The notes beneath the pieces are model-generated. The model worked only from the letters and a program-made list of their open reading frames with translations. It was not told where the DNA came from and searched no databases. This document shows, piece after piece, positions 33,624-46,345 of a stretch of DNA of 64,000 nucleotides. The first letter of the stretch is position 1. Every line of letters begins with the position of its first letter. A program made the position numbers and the translations under genes. Source of the stretch: Raphanus sativus (lineage: Eukaryota > Streptophyta > Magnoliopsida > Brassicales > Brassicaceae); the NCBI RefSeq assembly GCF_000801105.2, contig NC_079519.1, forward strand, positions 556,668 through 620,667, given 5' to 3'.

Positions 33624-34602
33624 AGTTCCTTGTCATTGTCGTTATTAGCAACATTGACTCCACATTTTAGAGCCAATGTTGATGTTTTTGACAACTACTG
33701 GACACAAGGCGATGCCTTGAAACAAACCATAGCCTCTTACGATCCTAATCCTCTTAACGCCACCGACCATTTGAGTTACCATGTCGCTTTGTGAGTTTTT
33801 TTCTTTGTTAGTAAAATTAACCTATCGTCTTACACAAGTAACCTAATAATACACTCTGTTCTTTTTCTTAAAACTTAAAAGAGCAGCGGACGCCACGGAA
33901 TCAATCAACAGCGCAAGGAGAGAACTTTCAAAGGTGAGAAATGGTCGGAAAATGCGTAGCTTACAAGTTACAAACGACCCTATAGACAAATGCTGGAGAT
34001 GCCACGGTGACTGGGAGAAGAACCGTAAGAAACTAGCGGGTTGTGTGCTCGGATTCGGCAGGAGAACCACCGGAGGCAAAGACGGCCTTTCTACCTCGTC
34101 AACGATGCCTCTAATGATGATCTTATCAAACCTTTAACAAAGCGCCACACTTTATGATCTCAGTTTGTTAGCATGTTTTTTTCTCTGTTTTTGCCATGTC
34201 TAACAAAAGTTTGTTTATAAACTCTTAGCTTGTAAACCCTTTTCATCAAAATATCATATTCACAGTTAAGCAAAAAAAAAAAGAAAACCCTAGGCCAGGC
34301 ACGCGGTGACAAGAGATGGACCGCTTTGGAACAATGTGATGATCATACACAATATTTATATCAAGCATGTTATTCCTAAGAGCGGTGGTTTGATCAGAGA
34401 GTCTGAGCAGCACAAAGGGGCTTAGGACAGTGAGTGATGGAGATGGAATCAGCTTGTTTGGTGCAAGTAATGTTTGGATCGATCATGTCTCTATGACAAG
34501 ATGTTCAGATGGTATGATCGATGCGATTCCTGGCTCGACTGCTATTAGACTATTTCCAACAGCCATTTCACCGTCCACAAAGAGGTATAAAAATAAAGTG
34601 TG
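33624..34602 (+). pseudogene. Pectate lyase pseudogene
   Basis: Pectate lyases (PL1) cleave cell-wall pectin; the closest class I recall is the pollen-type At1g14420. Exon 1 gives a signal-peptide-like stretch, then [18 protein letters not shown] and [18 protein letters not shown]. Exon 2 (from about 33882) gives [29 protein letters not shown] and GGKDG, then shifts frame. Exon 3 (from about 34295) jumps from VTRDGPLW to NNVMIIHNIYIKHV, skipping the central part, has an in-frame stop near 34422, then continues in another frame as [20 protein letters not shown]. The rest of the catalytic core is missing. Clearly dead. Confidence 0.9.
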
Positions 34603-36599
34603 TTTTTGTGACGATAATTCCATTAATAACATGAAAATTTTAAGGTAAATTCCCATAAATAGCAAAAGATAGTTTTCTTTTACAAAATAGCAACATACAA
34701 AGAAAAAGAAACCACAATATCATTTATTAAATAGTAAAAGGAATAAATTAATATTAGTGAATGATACATTTAACATAGAAAAAACATTTATAAAATATAA
34801 GTTACTATAAATTGTCCTTAGTAAATCCTAAAATTTTCAAAAAAAAAGAGATGAGTAATAACACAATTACTTTGTGTCATTCTAGTAAACTTCTCTTATT
34901 AATTATTACTAAAAAAGCACATTTCAGCAATTTATAAAAATACTCGACCTGTTACAACACACGAGAATGTACATGAACAAAAATTGCTTGGAAAATCATT
35001 ATACAAAAACAGACTAGAAGAAGACTTGAGTAATTCAACAACATGTATAGGTAGAGAATGAATCGACAACATGTTTCCTCGCTTCGTTACCCATCTTGCT
35101 GAAATAGTCGTGCATAGAGCAAGGGTAAAACAGACTTCTCACCTGACACATGTATATACATGGTCGGCTTCAAGATTGGCAATAAAAGGATCCCAAAAGA
35201 TTTGGAAAAAGGTACAAAACGGTGTAGAGAAAAGAAGGAGAGGAGGAGCACGTGATGGATGATAGAATACAAGAGAGAGAAACCTCCGTGTTTGTTTTAC
35301 GTGTCGCTTAATAATTCGTGGACAAATACCTTTATTGTCTACAAAACATGACAAAATAGCAACTCCCGGTCTCCTCATCTTGCAAATGGTCCTTTCTCTC
35401 CCTCTCTTTTATTTATAACTGTTTTGAATCTTTTAATTGTTGCATAACATCATTCTTTGACAATTTGACCGTAGGATTGTTATCAGATATAACATTGCCA
35501 TTTCACTTGTTTGCGTCGATATTCGTCTCGTTACCAATAATGATCTCTGAACACATTGTACACTATTTAAGTTCGAGTTGTTATATTTGAACTATATACA
35601 AAACCATATATAAGGGAAAAAAAGTGAGATCTTTTAATTGGCTGCAAACCACATGAATCAACCGAGCTCTTTTTGTCGTTTTGATAACAAACGTAAACCC
35701 TTTTTTTTTTTGCTTAATGTATCCAAAAAATATATACAGTCACTACAAAGGAAAATAGAGTTGTAGCTTCTCCCGTGTCCTGTTCTATTTCATTTTGTGT
35801 GTTATTTTTAGCCTCAGAAACATGTGTTTAGTGGTTATCATATGATATTTCACAAAATTTGAAGCATGTTGATTAGTGTGAAAAGCTATTGAGAATTTTA
35901 CTCTCAAAGACACAATTCAAGTTTCCAATTACCTTAACAGACACATTGGATAATGAAGGCACTTTTTCATGCTAAATTGACCAATAAACCCTTTAACTAA
36001 TATGTAAGTGAGCTTGACTACATTCTCTAACTAGAAAACCAATTAGAAACTGAACTAGCAAATAATATATTTATCTTTCTTTTTTAAATTATTTTTTTTT
36101 CTCGAAACCAACGAGACCAACTTCTTTTCTATACATTCTTTTATGACAATAGATTATAATTCCCAAATTCTAAAGTGTCTCTCTCATTCTCGAAGAACCT
36201 TAATCCCTTTCTCTATTTTTTTCTCTTTCTTTTGATCCAGAAATTGGAAAAAATAGAATGTGCTAAAACTTTTTTCTAAATCTCTAAATCGTGTAAATCT
36301 CATGAACGAGACCAAACCTAATCCCTTTCTCCCTTTTGATATATTCTCGATCTAGACACTTCGACAAGGGAGATTAGAGGAATTGCTCCTGAATCCATGT
36401 CTCCCTTTCTCTATTTCTTGTTCCAAACAATTTTTGTGTGTTTATTCCGCCACCTGTTCTTTCTGCCGCTTAGTTTCACAAACAACCAATGACATTGAAG
36501 GTTAGATTCTGATATCAAAGCAACTACCTAAGTCTAGTTTATCTTCTCTATCCAAACCTCAACTCTCTTGCTTTTTGTTTAAAATTTTGCAGAGACCAG
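34603..36599. other. AT-rich intergenic DNA with a 145-bp duplicated segment
   Basis: No gene is supported. The segment 35400-35545 (gacaatttgaccgtaggatt, gcgtcgatattcgtc) recurs at 37955-38100 in the same orientation, about 2.56 kb away. Confidence 0.6.
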
Positions 36600-37350
36600 A
36601 AAAAGACCACAGTGTCTTACTTGTGGATGAGATAGTTATGGACACGATTGTTGTGTATTAATTTCTTGTGGACGAGATAGTTATGGACAAGATATTTGTA
36701 GACATAACACTTTTGTAAAGAAGCTATGCAATTAGATTTTTGTGTTTCTTGTGGACGAGATAGTTATGGACAAGATACTTGTGTATGATTTCTTGTGGAC
36801 GAGATAGTTATGGACAAGATACTTATGGATATAACATTCTTATAAAGAAGCTATGCAATTGGTTGTTTGAGTTTAAAGTTTTTGTACAATCAAATGGAAG
36901 CTCAAGCATAATGTCTTGGACTTTGTGATCTTATGAACCATGCATGAGAGAATGTGTGCTGATTCAAAGATATCTGAAAACTTTCCTATCATCTATAAGA
37001 TTCATGGATGATGATTTGTGGATGGTGGTATATAAATATATTTATTGTGGATGAGTTCTTTGTGGTTAGAGTGTCGTGGATGGTGTCTCCTGAATATGTA
37101 TATAGGTATTTCATGGATGAATGTATTGTGGAAAGTAGAAACAGAAGCTGAGAAGAAACAAGTTATTCACATCAACAAATATTTAAAACATAAAATTATC
37201 AGAAACAGAGTTTTTTTAGCTATATACCACCATCCACAATCTTGTCCATGAGACTTCGTCTGCAAAATCTCTTGCAAGATTGAAAATCTTGTCCATGAAT
37301 CCTTATCCACGAGACTTTATCCACAGATTCACATATCTCTCATCCACTAT
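36600..37350. repeat. Cluster of short repeats, direct on the left and inverted on the right
   Basis: The motif gtggacgagatagttatgg recurs about four times at 36625-36810, with a larger repeat of aaagaagctatgcaatt at about 36720 and 36844. At 37225-37345 related motifs appear inverted (cttgtccat, tccacgaga, tctctcatccac). This resembles subterminal repeats of a non-autonomous DNA transposon. Confidence 0.6.
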
Positions 37351-40320
37351 TTTACCATCCATCCATAAATATATATGTATATATATATATATATATATTA
37401 TTGTAATTTTTACAAGAAATATATACATTATGGATATCAAAATGTACAAGAAAAAAAGTTTTATTTTATTTTATGCATAAATATTTTTTTTGCATATTAT
37501 AATTTACAATAATGATTGATAAAGTATGTTAGATATTTGTCTTTTTAAAACTTTGAATCCTGACCGTTAGGTTAGATCAGACCACAAGTGTAGCTTCTCT
37601 TCCTATCTCATTTACCACCGATTGTACTTACACCTTTAGCATTAATTACAACCAGAGAACCTAACTAGTTATGAAAGAAATCAATCCTACAATTTCAGTC
37701 AATCTCATCGTTACACAAATTTAGGATAGTTTGGGGATAAAAAATACAGCTGTTACAATAAAGTGTGTCAATGAGACAATGTGTCTTTTGGCGTGAAACA
37801 AAAACACAATGTGTCTGTCCATGTAACTCTCTCAAAGCTATTAAATCATAAAATAAGGAATCTTCATAGGAGGTATCAAATCATTTCATTGCTCCTAACC
37901 TTTCACCAGGAAATGATAAATCCCCCCCCCCCCTTTTTATTTATTAACCTGTTTTTTTTGCTTGTAAACTATTTATAACCCCTGCTGTTGCGATCTTTTA
38001 ATTGTGCATCACATCGTTATTTGACAATTTGACCGTAGGATTGTTATCAGAGATAACATTGCCATTTCACTTTGTTTGCGTCGATATTCGTCGCGTTCCC
38101 ATACATTTTGGCATGCACATTTTACCAGCTAATTCTTGAAATTCTTTTCATTTCCTATTTCTCACACATATTTAATTTACTTTTAGATGAAACGAAAATA
38201 AGCTAAGAGACAGCGACTGGGAGGAGGCAATTGGCCGTCGATCATGCAAGAGAGAGAGAGAGAGGGAGCTGGATGAACGACACGTAGCCGGTGGATTACG
38301 TCTGCGTTCCGGTAATAACTTTGTTTACTAATTTTCAAATAACTTTTTTTTTCGTTTTCCCTGGAGTATATACTGGTGCTAGAGATGTACGTGTTCGTGA
38401 ACACCGGTGCCGTGGTAGTGCAGTCTCATCCTCGAACACCATGATTCCCATGTTTCTTGCCGGTAGCTTCTCCCACACGTTCCGTACCCACCCCCACATA
38501 TCTCGATCTGGAGCCCAAGTTCCCGGTTGAAGTCTTCAGAGGAGAGATTGGTTTGTCCTAAAAATTCACATAATCATGATAATATTTCTCATAATTAGCC
38601 TTGTGTGTTTTTCATTACTTGAAAGCTAATTTTAAAATTTTGTGTGACAATTTCATAGTTGTTGATCATTTTAAGTTATTCTGTTGATTGTCATATGTTG
38701 TTTTCAAATTTTTATATTATTGCCTACTTTTTATTCATTTTATTTTGAAGTGTTCACTATATTATGAGTAATTGAGTAAGGATCCAAAAGAACAAAAATA
38801 AATTAGTGTCAAAGTAGACACTAAATTCTATTCTTAAAAGAACGAGGTAGATTGATTTAAACCTATTGACAAAAAAAATAATGATGAAAACTTTAGTGAA
38901 TGGAATATTATCCATATAAATCTTCTTAGAGTCAATGTTAGTGCATTTGCATGAAGGATTAGATATAAAAGAAGTTGTTTATGGTTTATGCATTCACTAA
39001 CAATTTCAACTATCTCATCACTATTGCATATATTAAATTATTTTGTTTGTTTTGCAATTTTGACTACACATGGATCTGACGAATTGTGAATTCAAGAAGA
39101 TGTATAGGACATAAGTGATACATTCAATCTAAAGTTAAACAAATGGCACAAAAGACAACCTCTGAGGCTATCGTTCACCAAATTGATTCAGACATTCAAC
39201 CGACTAACCTCACTTTGTGATCACCATGACTTACCTCAGACCTGCTCTAGATATGGACAAAGATATGTACTCTCCCTGAAAGTTGACACAATTCTCTTAA
39301 AATATGCTATGTTTTTTTCTGTTTTACTTATTCAAATCTTTCAATTCTATACAAACAATTGAACGTGTGACTAGAACATTGGGAATACTGTTTTTTTTTT
39401 GTTGATCAATAATATTCACAAGAATTTGAAGTCTTGGAGAGGTGGAACTTCACATATAGCATGATTGTTATGAGTTTTAAAATCTTTGAAACTGAATTAG
39501 ATGTTTAGGTTTTTTGTCTCGTGCTTTCATATCCTTTCACAGTGTCTTACTCTAAAAGAAGAAAAGTTACATGAGGGATATTCAGTGAAGCAGAGGAACA
39601 TAAGCTGTGAAGCAACCACAAAACTGAAGTGATTTTGGTTTGCAAAAGTTAGAAAATGCAGATTCTGACATATAATACACCATGTTTGGAACATAAAGTT
39701 TATAAACTAATCTTTGATCTTTTGGCAAGTTAGCTTTGAGGCTTAAGTTATTTTAAGGATTCCATTTGATGTAACAGAATCAGCTGTAGTGATGAGAGTG
39801 ACCATCATGATCAAGACGCCTTTCAAGGTTTAACCCCAGGCCTGCCATTGGCTGCAACATAGATAAAAAACACTCATCAATACACAAATCCTCTAGATAA
39901 CCAAGCTAAACCATCTAATAGAGAAACTATCAGTGAATCCCAAAGGCACACTCAGGTTCCAATCACCCAGAAATCAGATTCCATGTAACTCGTTTTTCTC
40001 CATTCTAAAATGCTCACCATGCTGAAACGTATTATAAAATTATTTATAAGGATCAAGCAAATACCAATTCTTATATTTCAAAATAGTTGATGTTTTGGTT
40101 TAATGCATTAGAATTAAAACATACACTTTTACTTAGAAAGTATCATAAAAATATATATAAGAACTTATTCAACTAATCATCAAAATAACTATGAAACATC
40201 ACTGGTCACACAATCTTTTATAAAACTAAAACTAATATAAAAATAACAAAACATTATGCATTTTGAAACATCAATTTTTTTTCAAAACATCATCTAATTT
40301 AGAAATATTTGTTATTTTTT
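37351..40320. other. Unassigned AT-rich DNA in copy B
   Basis: Holds an AT microsatellite near 37374-37399, the second copy of the 145-bp repeat (37955-38100), a GC-richer coding-like island at 38210-38530, and a repeat shared with 26368-26570 at 39868-40060. No complete gene is recognised. Confidence 0.5.
39868..40060 (+). repeat. Second copy of the dispersed repeat at 26368-26570
   Basis: Same order of shared blocks as the first copy, ending in aaacgtattataaaattatt. Confidence 0.8.
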
Positions 40321-40805
40321 TCACGAAGCAAGTGGTTTTTGCAGGAAAACTATCAAATGCACAAGTTTGTTACCGCTAAATTGATCACCAAGTTGTTAGA
40401 GAGAGGTTCCCAGTGTAAAGAGGTTATATCTTAGAGGGCATTAACCCATTATTGAAAACTAAAGGTACGTTCCTTACCAAAACATTCTCTTAAATAGTTG
40501 TTGGTACTTCACTACGTCCATTGTTGGTTGATCTTTTTGTTGAATAAATTTGTTTATCCATTTTATTTAGTCTATGATTGATAATAAGAAATAATTTTTA
40601 AAATAAAGTTATAAAATGATGTGCTCTAAAATGATATGTTTCTACACAAACAAGGATGTTGAAGACAAGTCTTTATCATTAAAAATAAACTCATTTTTTT
40701 CAACACTCAAACAAAGAGAAAACAGCCATCAAAATCCTAAACATTCAAATTATAGCAAAAAAACTTTCAACTCATGTTTGAGCCAAAAAAATCACCTGTT
40801 ATTGA

Positions 40806-40844
40806 ACTTACGAAGCGAACGCAATACCACTATGCTACGGAGGC
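40806..40844 (-). pseudogene. Inverted 5' half of tRNA-Thr
   Basis: On the minus strand GCCTCCGTAGCATAGTGG continues to the anticodon region (TTCGTAAG) and then stops. Flanking duplicated spacer keeps its normal plus orientation, so only this small piece is inverted. Confidence 0.9.
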
Positions 40845-41616
40845 TCCTGATACTATTGTATGTGTTTAAAATTTCATTTTCATTCAGATGATCTTTTATT
40901 TTCAACTATTTTTTATTTTCACTTTTTGAAATTTATTGCTTATAACTTTCAAATTGGGCAAGCCTTTATACATTATGGGCTTGGTGATGGAAAAGTGGAT
41001 AGGGTCTTCACTTATATTTTCTGATGTTTTCTCAGTTGCAATATTCGAAGACCAACCGGTGAATGAGCACGTTTGTAAGTTACATATTGCTTTTATGGTT
41101 AACGTCTCAAAGATCTTCTCAAGTGTTGTTGCAGGGTAATCAGCTGCACAACTTGTTAGCGCTAAGCTGATCACCGAGTTTGTTAGATAGCCTTGCCAGT
41201 GAAAAGAGGTCATATCTTAGAGAGCCTTGACCCATTATTGATGGCGTGTTCCTTACCGCAATTTCTCTCAATTAGTAGCTGGTATACTTACATTACATTC
41301 ATTGTTGTTTGGTCTTTTCGTTGAATAAATAAGACATCTTTCTCCATTTCTTTAGTTTATGATTGATCAAGAAGAATCATTTTGCATACTGATATTAGAA
41401 TGATATTTTTTACACAACTCACGAGTTGGTAAGGCTGCTGCTGACTATTCTTTACTAAAATTTGTTATGTTTTTCTTAACTCAAGGTTCCATTTAGACCA
41501 ACCTTTACATATTTTATGACAGAACAGAGAAAGAAACCACAACAAACAATTAAGCTTCTTTCTCCACCCAAAAGAGAATCAAAGACCAACCCATCTAAGT
41601 GGATGCCTTCGGCTCT
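40845..41616. other. Duplicated spacer upstream of X8 copy B
   Basis: Collinear with 17740-18414 of copy A (ttgggcaagcc, ttatgggcttgg, ggtcttcacttat). Open frames here are not convincing. Confidence 0.6.
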
Positions 41617-42289
41617 CTACACTTGGCTAAATCCCAGCCTTACATCAGAACCCCATAGAAACACTAGTGATGAGAAACAGAGTGTTAAAACAGGGGAAGT
41701 GACCAAACTGGAAGCACCATTTCCCGGAAAGCCTCCGGTTCCGGTTGGACCAAACGCAGGAGTAGTTCCGTTTGTTAGAGTTGTTCCCGTTGGTGATGTT
41801 GTTGATGCACTTGAGGGATATATGCAACCACTTACCAAATCTGCACAAAAGAATAAGGTCACAACTTTTCTCATCAAAGCTATTGACTTTTAGAGATGAT
41901 TGACTTACTGGAAGGTGGGCTTTGACTGATACTGGCAGTTCCGGAGAAATCACAACTTCCAGAGACTTGAGCTGCTTTCTGAAAGTAGCTGTTAACAGCC
42001 CAATCACAGTGGCTTTTGATGTTGTTTGGTTGGTAACAAGGACCGTTATCATGGATTGGATTGCAATCTGCTAAGCTTCCACATGCATAGTCTATTGCTG
42101 TTTGTAGCTCTTTCTCTCCTATCCCATCTTTGCAGAGACAGTAATTTGCACCTATAAAGAGAGCAAGAAGAATGAATATATGTTTTTAAATCTCAAGGCA
42201 TAGATTGAAAAAAAAAGCATTCCTATACATGACTTACTGGAAGGTGTGGTCAAGGCCAATAGAAGCAAGAGACCTAGAAACACTCTCAT
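41617..42289 (-). CDS. X8-domain GPI-anchored protein, copy B
   Basis: Paralogue of the gene at 18.4-19.1 kb. Exons 42289-42238, 42151-41909 and 41840-41617 use equivalent splice sites and encode 172 residues. The signal peptide, six-cysteine X8 domain (NYCLCKDG through GSCDFSG), Thr/Gly-rich linker and hydrophobic tail are all intact. Differences from copy A are scattered substitutions plus one missing serine in the tail. The expected role is cell-wall or plasmodesmal glucan binding. As with copy A, the tryptophan usually before the first X8 cysteine is absent. Both copies appear functional, so this looks like a recent duplicate pair. Confidence 0.9.
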
Positions 42290-42665
42290 GATGATGAAGC
42301 CTTAAGATCGCTCTTTAGGGGAAGCACAAAATAAACTTTGACTGTCAACCAACAACCAGGCAGACACCAAAACTAAGATGATGGCTTTAGAGGAAATATG
42401 CAGAGCTTTTGGAAAATGAAAGCTTTTGGAAAATGAAGTTGTTGTTTCATAAATATTATAGAAAAAAATTGAAAACTGATTGGTTACAAAGTTCCAATTA
42501 GGAAACTTCTTCGTTTTTAACATATTGTATAATCTTTTTAGGAAAAAAAGAAGAAAAGAAAAGTATATTTTGCTGAACTATAACGTCCAACGGAAAAAGA
42601 AATTGACAAACTAGTATTACACATGGGAGGTATGCAGGGTTCACTCGGGTCGTTGCATGACGTTA

Positions 42666-43333
42666 GCATCTCCAAGAGCAACTTTAAAACCTCAAATATA
42701 AGGTTTTATGTACTCCAAGAGCAACCTCAAAACCTCAGATTATAAGGTTTTGTACAGTGAAACCTTATATTTGAGGTTTCACTGTACAAAACCTTATATT
42801 TGAGGTTCATATTTTTTTGGTTTTTATTCCTTTATGTTTTTTAAATTGTTTTCATAACTTTCTTATTTATCATTTTGGTCCATATAATTTTATTTCTTTT
42901 ATATATTTTATATATGTTTCCATAAATTCAACTTTTACATATAACTTTAAGTAAATAAATAAGTTTTTAAATGAAAAACAAAGCAAAAATTGCTATTAAA
43001 GTGGAATAGTTTATTACGGAAATAATAATGATGAATAATTATATTTTCTTAGAAAAAAAAATTCATTTGTAATAATCTTTTTCTTTATATGTAGTTTACT
43101 ATTACAGTGTAATAGTTTATTAATAAATCATGTTTATAACATTTTATTGTACTTTTTTAGTTGTTATTAAAGTTTTGTCCTTTTATTTGATTTTTATCTA
43201 ATGTTAAGGACTATAGTGTAATAGTAGAAAACTTTTAAGGTTTATTTTAAGGTTTACCATTGGAGAAGAGCACCTTCAAACCTCAAATATAAGGTTCATC
43301 AAACCTCAAATAAGGTTGTTCTTGGAGATGCTC
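42666..43333. mobile_element. PIF/Harbinger-like MITE (668 bp) with TTA target duplication
   Basis: The ends read GCATCTCCAAGAGCAAC and, inverted, GAGCATCTCCAAGAACAAC. TTA flanks both sides (42663-42665 and 43334-43336). Copy A has a single TTA at 19519-19521 in the same context. Internal cctcaaatataaggttt motifs repeat in both orientations. No transposase ORF. Confidence 0.88.
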
Positions 43334-43351
43334 TTAGTATTATATTATGTA

Positions 43352-46345
43352 CTAGGATAGCCCCGCCCTACGGGCGGGATGTAAAAAAATATAATATTTA
43401 GTTTTATCTCAATTTGTGAAAATTATTTTTATTATTCAGTTTTTTATTAAAAATCAAATGTTTATCTAGCTAATAAAGAAATATCATTTTTATTATGTAA
43501 TTATTTTATATTTCCAGTACTTGCATTATTCTTATAATTTTCTATGTCAGGGCTAAGTTTGATTATATGTTTGTATTTTGTTTTGTGCAGCATATATTTT
43601 GTATTTATGTTTATATGTATATCTATTTGTTATAAAATTTAAGTCATTAGGCAATTTTTAAATTATTTCAATGTCTTGTTGATGAGCATGTTCTTTTAGC
43701 TGTGAAGACATGTTTACAGTGAGTGCTTAGAGTAAGTTATAATGAAAATAGTTAGATCCTAGCCAGTTATGTGTTTAGGTGAGTGGGCACTATTGCCTGG
43801 TGTCAAGTTATAGATTTTTAGTGGTGCTTAATGCTTATCTATTTCTAATGGAGCAGTCTTTTCGCTTAGCTCTGGAACGTTACATCTCGTTTTTTTTTGT
43901 ACATATTTTACATGGGTCTAAGAAGTAGAAGTTTTAATAAGTATGTCGTCTAAGTTGGGGTATATATGTGTCTTCTGATTGTGTAGTAATTACTTGGGTA
44001 TTGTAGTGTGTTCTTAAGCTCAAAACATATGTATTTGAAGGGCTTTATAAATTATAGAACGAATGTGTATTTTCAATCTTGAGCCATTGGTTGTTTAGTT
44101 ATGCTTTATTACTCGTCATTGGCTTATTATGAAATGTATCCACAACCGAACGCAAAGTATTATATATTTGTATTATTCGGTTTTAAGTTATTCTTTAAAC
44201 TCAGACCATTTTAACGATAGCCAAGAAAAACATAGAAAACTCCAAATGAGGAGAATTTTTATTTAGAAAGAAACATTGATGCCTATGCATTATTCAAAGA
44301 GGAAGTCTGACTCAAGAATTTGAAATTTAAAATAACCAACCTTGATGCCTAAGCATTATTGAAAAATGAAAACTGACTCGAGAAACTTCATCATGTTCAC
44401 TTAAGCCTTTCGTGCCTTCTTGAACACATTCAAAGTTGTTGAAAGGCATGACCACTGGAGGATGATCTTGCCGATGAGGTTTCCACACGTTCGTTACCTT
44501 CGATACCAACGTTAGGAAGGGCTGAGATGTTCCCAGGCAAGTCGTCTCCTTCACCATCATCACCATCCTGATTAAAGAGAAACACATATCTTAACTTTCA
44601 TTCTAATAGAATCACATCCACAGTCTAGACAATCAAAATGTAGAACAAAAAAAAATTCTTTACAACCTGAGGCTCGGCTGTGATCACGAACTCATTCAGC
44701 TCAGATATGCTCAGTGGTTTCAACCTTGACGTATCCTCTCAGAAATGCAGGTCTGGGTTGTTCAGAGTGTTTCTCGAGACCAAACTTTAAGTAATGGAAA
44801 GTTGTGTGAGGGTGTTATGGATAAAGAACATGAGAAACTGAATGTGAATATAATAACTTAAGAGTCGACAAAAACTTACTCGGAAAACAAAATCGTCACT
44901 GCATTAGCCTCTTTGTCGAAAAATATATGTGTCCCCTATGTGGCATTAAGAAAAGGCGGCCTAAAAGAAAAAGATTTAATGGGTGTTCAAGAAGCTATTA
45001 TGTAGCCACGTTTAACCAAGAGAGTAATATTAAATTAGAATAAGTGAATGAGTAAGGCGCAGAAATTAACGATTAAAATTCACTGAGGAATATACGTCCT
45101 ACAATCTTAGGATCAGCAATCTATGTATATAAGATCAGATAATACTCAATAATCTGAAACATTCAATACCTCCACCCATTTTTGGGTTAATGATTGTAGC
45201 AACAATCACCCTGAAACAGATCAAGAAAGGACACAATAAGCACTTGACTATACATACTATGTCTTGCCTTAGACAGGAACCCGAATGTAAGTAGCTTACA
45301 GCATGTCTCGACTGTTGAGGACAAATAGAGGAACTTGACTTGTTAAGTAGTTATTACTCAAGAATCTAAAGCACAAAAAAAATCAGTTTTTTTTTCCAAG
45401 ACACGGGTTAAATCATCAACAAAACTTTGATCATTTGAAGACATGTAAAGCTATAATCCTGATTCGTAAATGTAACTGGAACTGGACCAGTTAACATGTT
45501 TGAGCTTAAATCTCAGCAACAAACATTTTTAATGTGAGATCTTGGATCCAATCATTAGAGCCAAATAGATGTGGCATGAGAGAGTTTTGACTTACAGTGT
45601 CTTTAGTTGACACACATTAGTAAGTCGTCATCCCCGGGTAAATCCAAGCTAAAGGATTCACAACAGGGTTCCTCGCATTATCCGCCCATAGTACAAAACT
45701 CAACAGAACCAAGACATTACAATATCTCAGATACATCACACAACACAGCACCACCGAACTGCCGGTTCTCTCTTGTCGTAACATCAGAGCATTCATTTTC
45801 ACTAAACTTCCAAGCACTGGGTATTTTCACTTGCTGTAAAACCATTGGGTAACTCATACCTCGTCAGAAATAAACGATCTGCAAAAAAAAGAACAAAGAG
45901 ACGATAAGGAACCTTAAAATAATCTACAGATTAAGAAAATCAAACAAACACTGACGTTTACTATCTCGTTTACTGCGATGGGTGGAAAGAAGGCGAAAGG
46001 AGTGATCGAAACCCAAGAATCGTCACACAGACGTCTGCATCTCAGTCTCTCTAGTGATGATTTAGATGATCGTGGTGGAACCCTACATCACGTCTCTAAT
46101 GGCGGATATCGACGACTATGGTGGAACCCTAAATCAGGAAACGATGAGGATCAAGACCATAAGTAATTCACGCAATCTGGGCTGGCTTTCTTGTAAGACA
46201 ATATGAAGCCCAAACATAACACACCGATATACCACATATAAAACACACCGTTTCAATAAGAAATGGACAGGTGTCACTCTCTTGTGAAAGTATTTGATGA
46301 CGTGTCCTCTCTAGAAGAGAGACACCTTTTCTTTATAATAATAGA
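43352..46345 (-). mobile_element. Helitron in copy B (2,994 bp) with empty site in copy A
   Basis: On the minus strand it starts TCTATTATTATAAAG (from 46345) and ends with a CCCGCCC...GGGCGGG hairpin and CTAG (43355-43352). Flanking host bases are A and T. Copy A carries the joined site at 19537/19538. The interior has coding-like islands on the minus strand (44320-44580, 44690-44815, 44880-44930) reading, for example, FGLEKHSEQPRPAFLRGYVK; these may be captured or RPA-like fragments, unproven. No RepHel ORF is visible. Confidence 0.9.

Noticed and set aside
36600..37350. CRISPR-like array
   Set aside because: Spacing is irregular, some copies are inverted, and the genome is a plant nuclear genome.
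40902..41213. 103-codon minus-strand frame next to X8 copy B
   Set aside because: The equivalent stretch in copy A is broken and no domain is visible; likely a chance frame in duplicated spacer.
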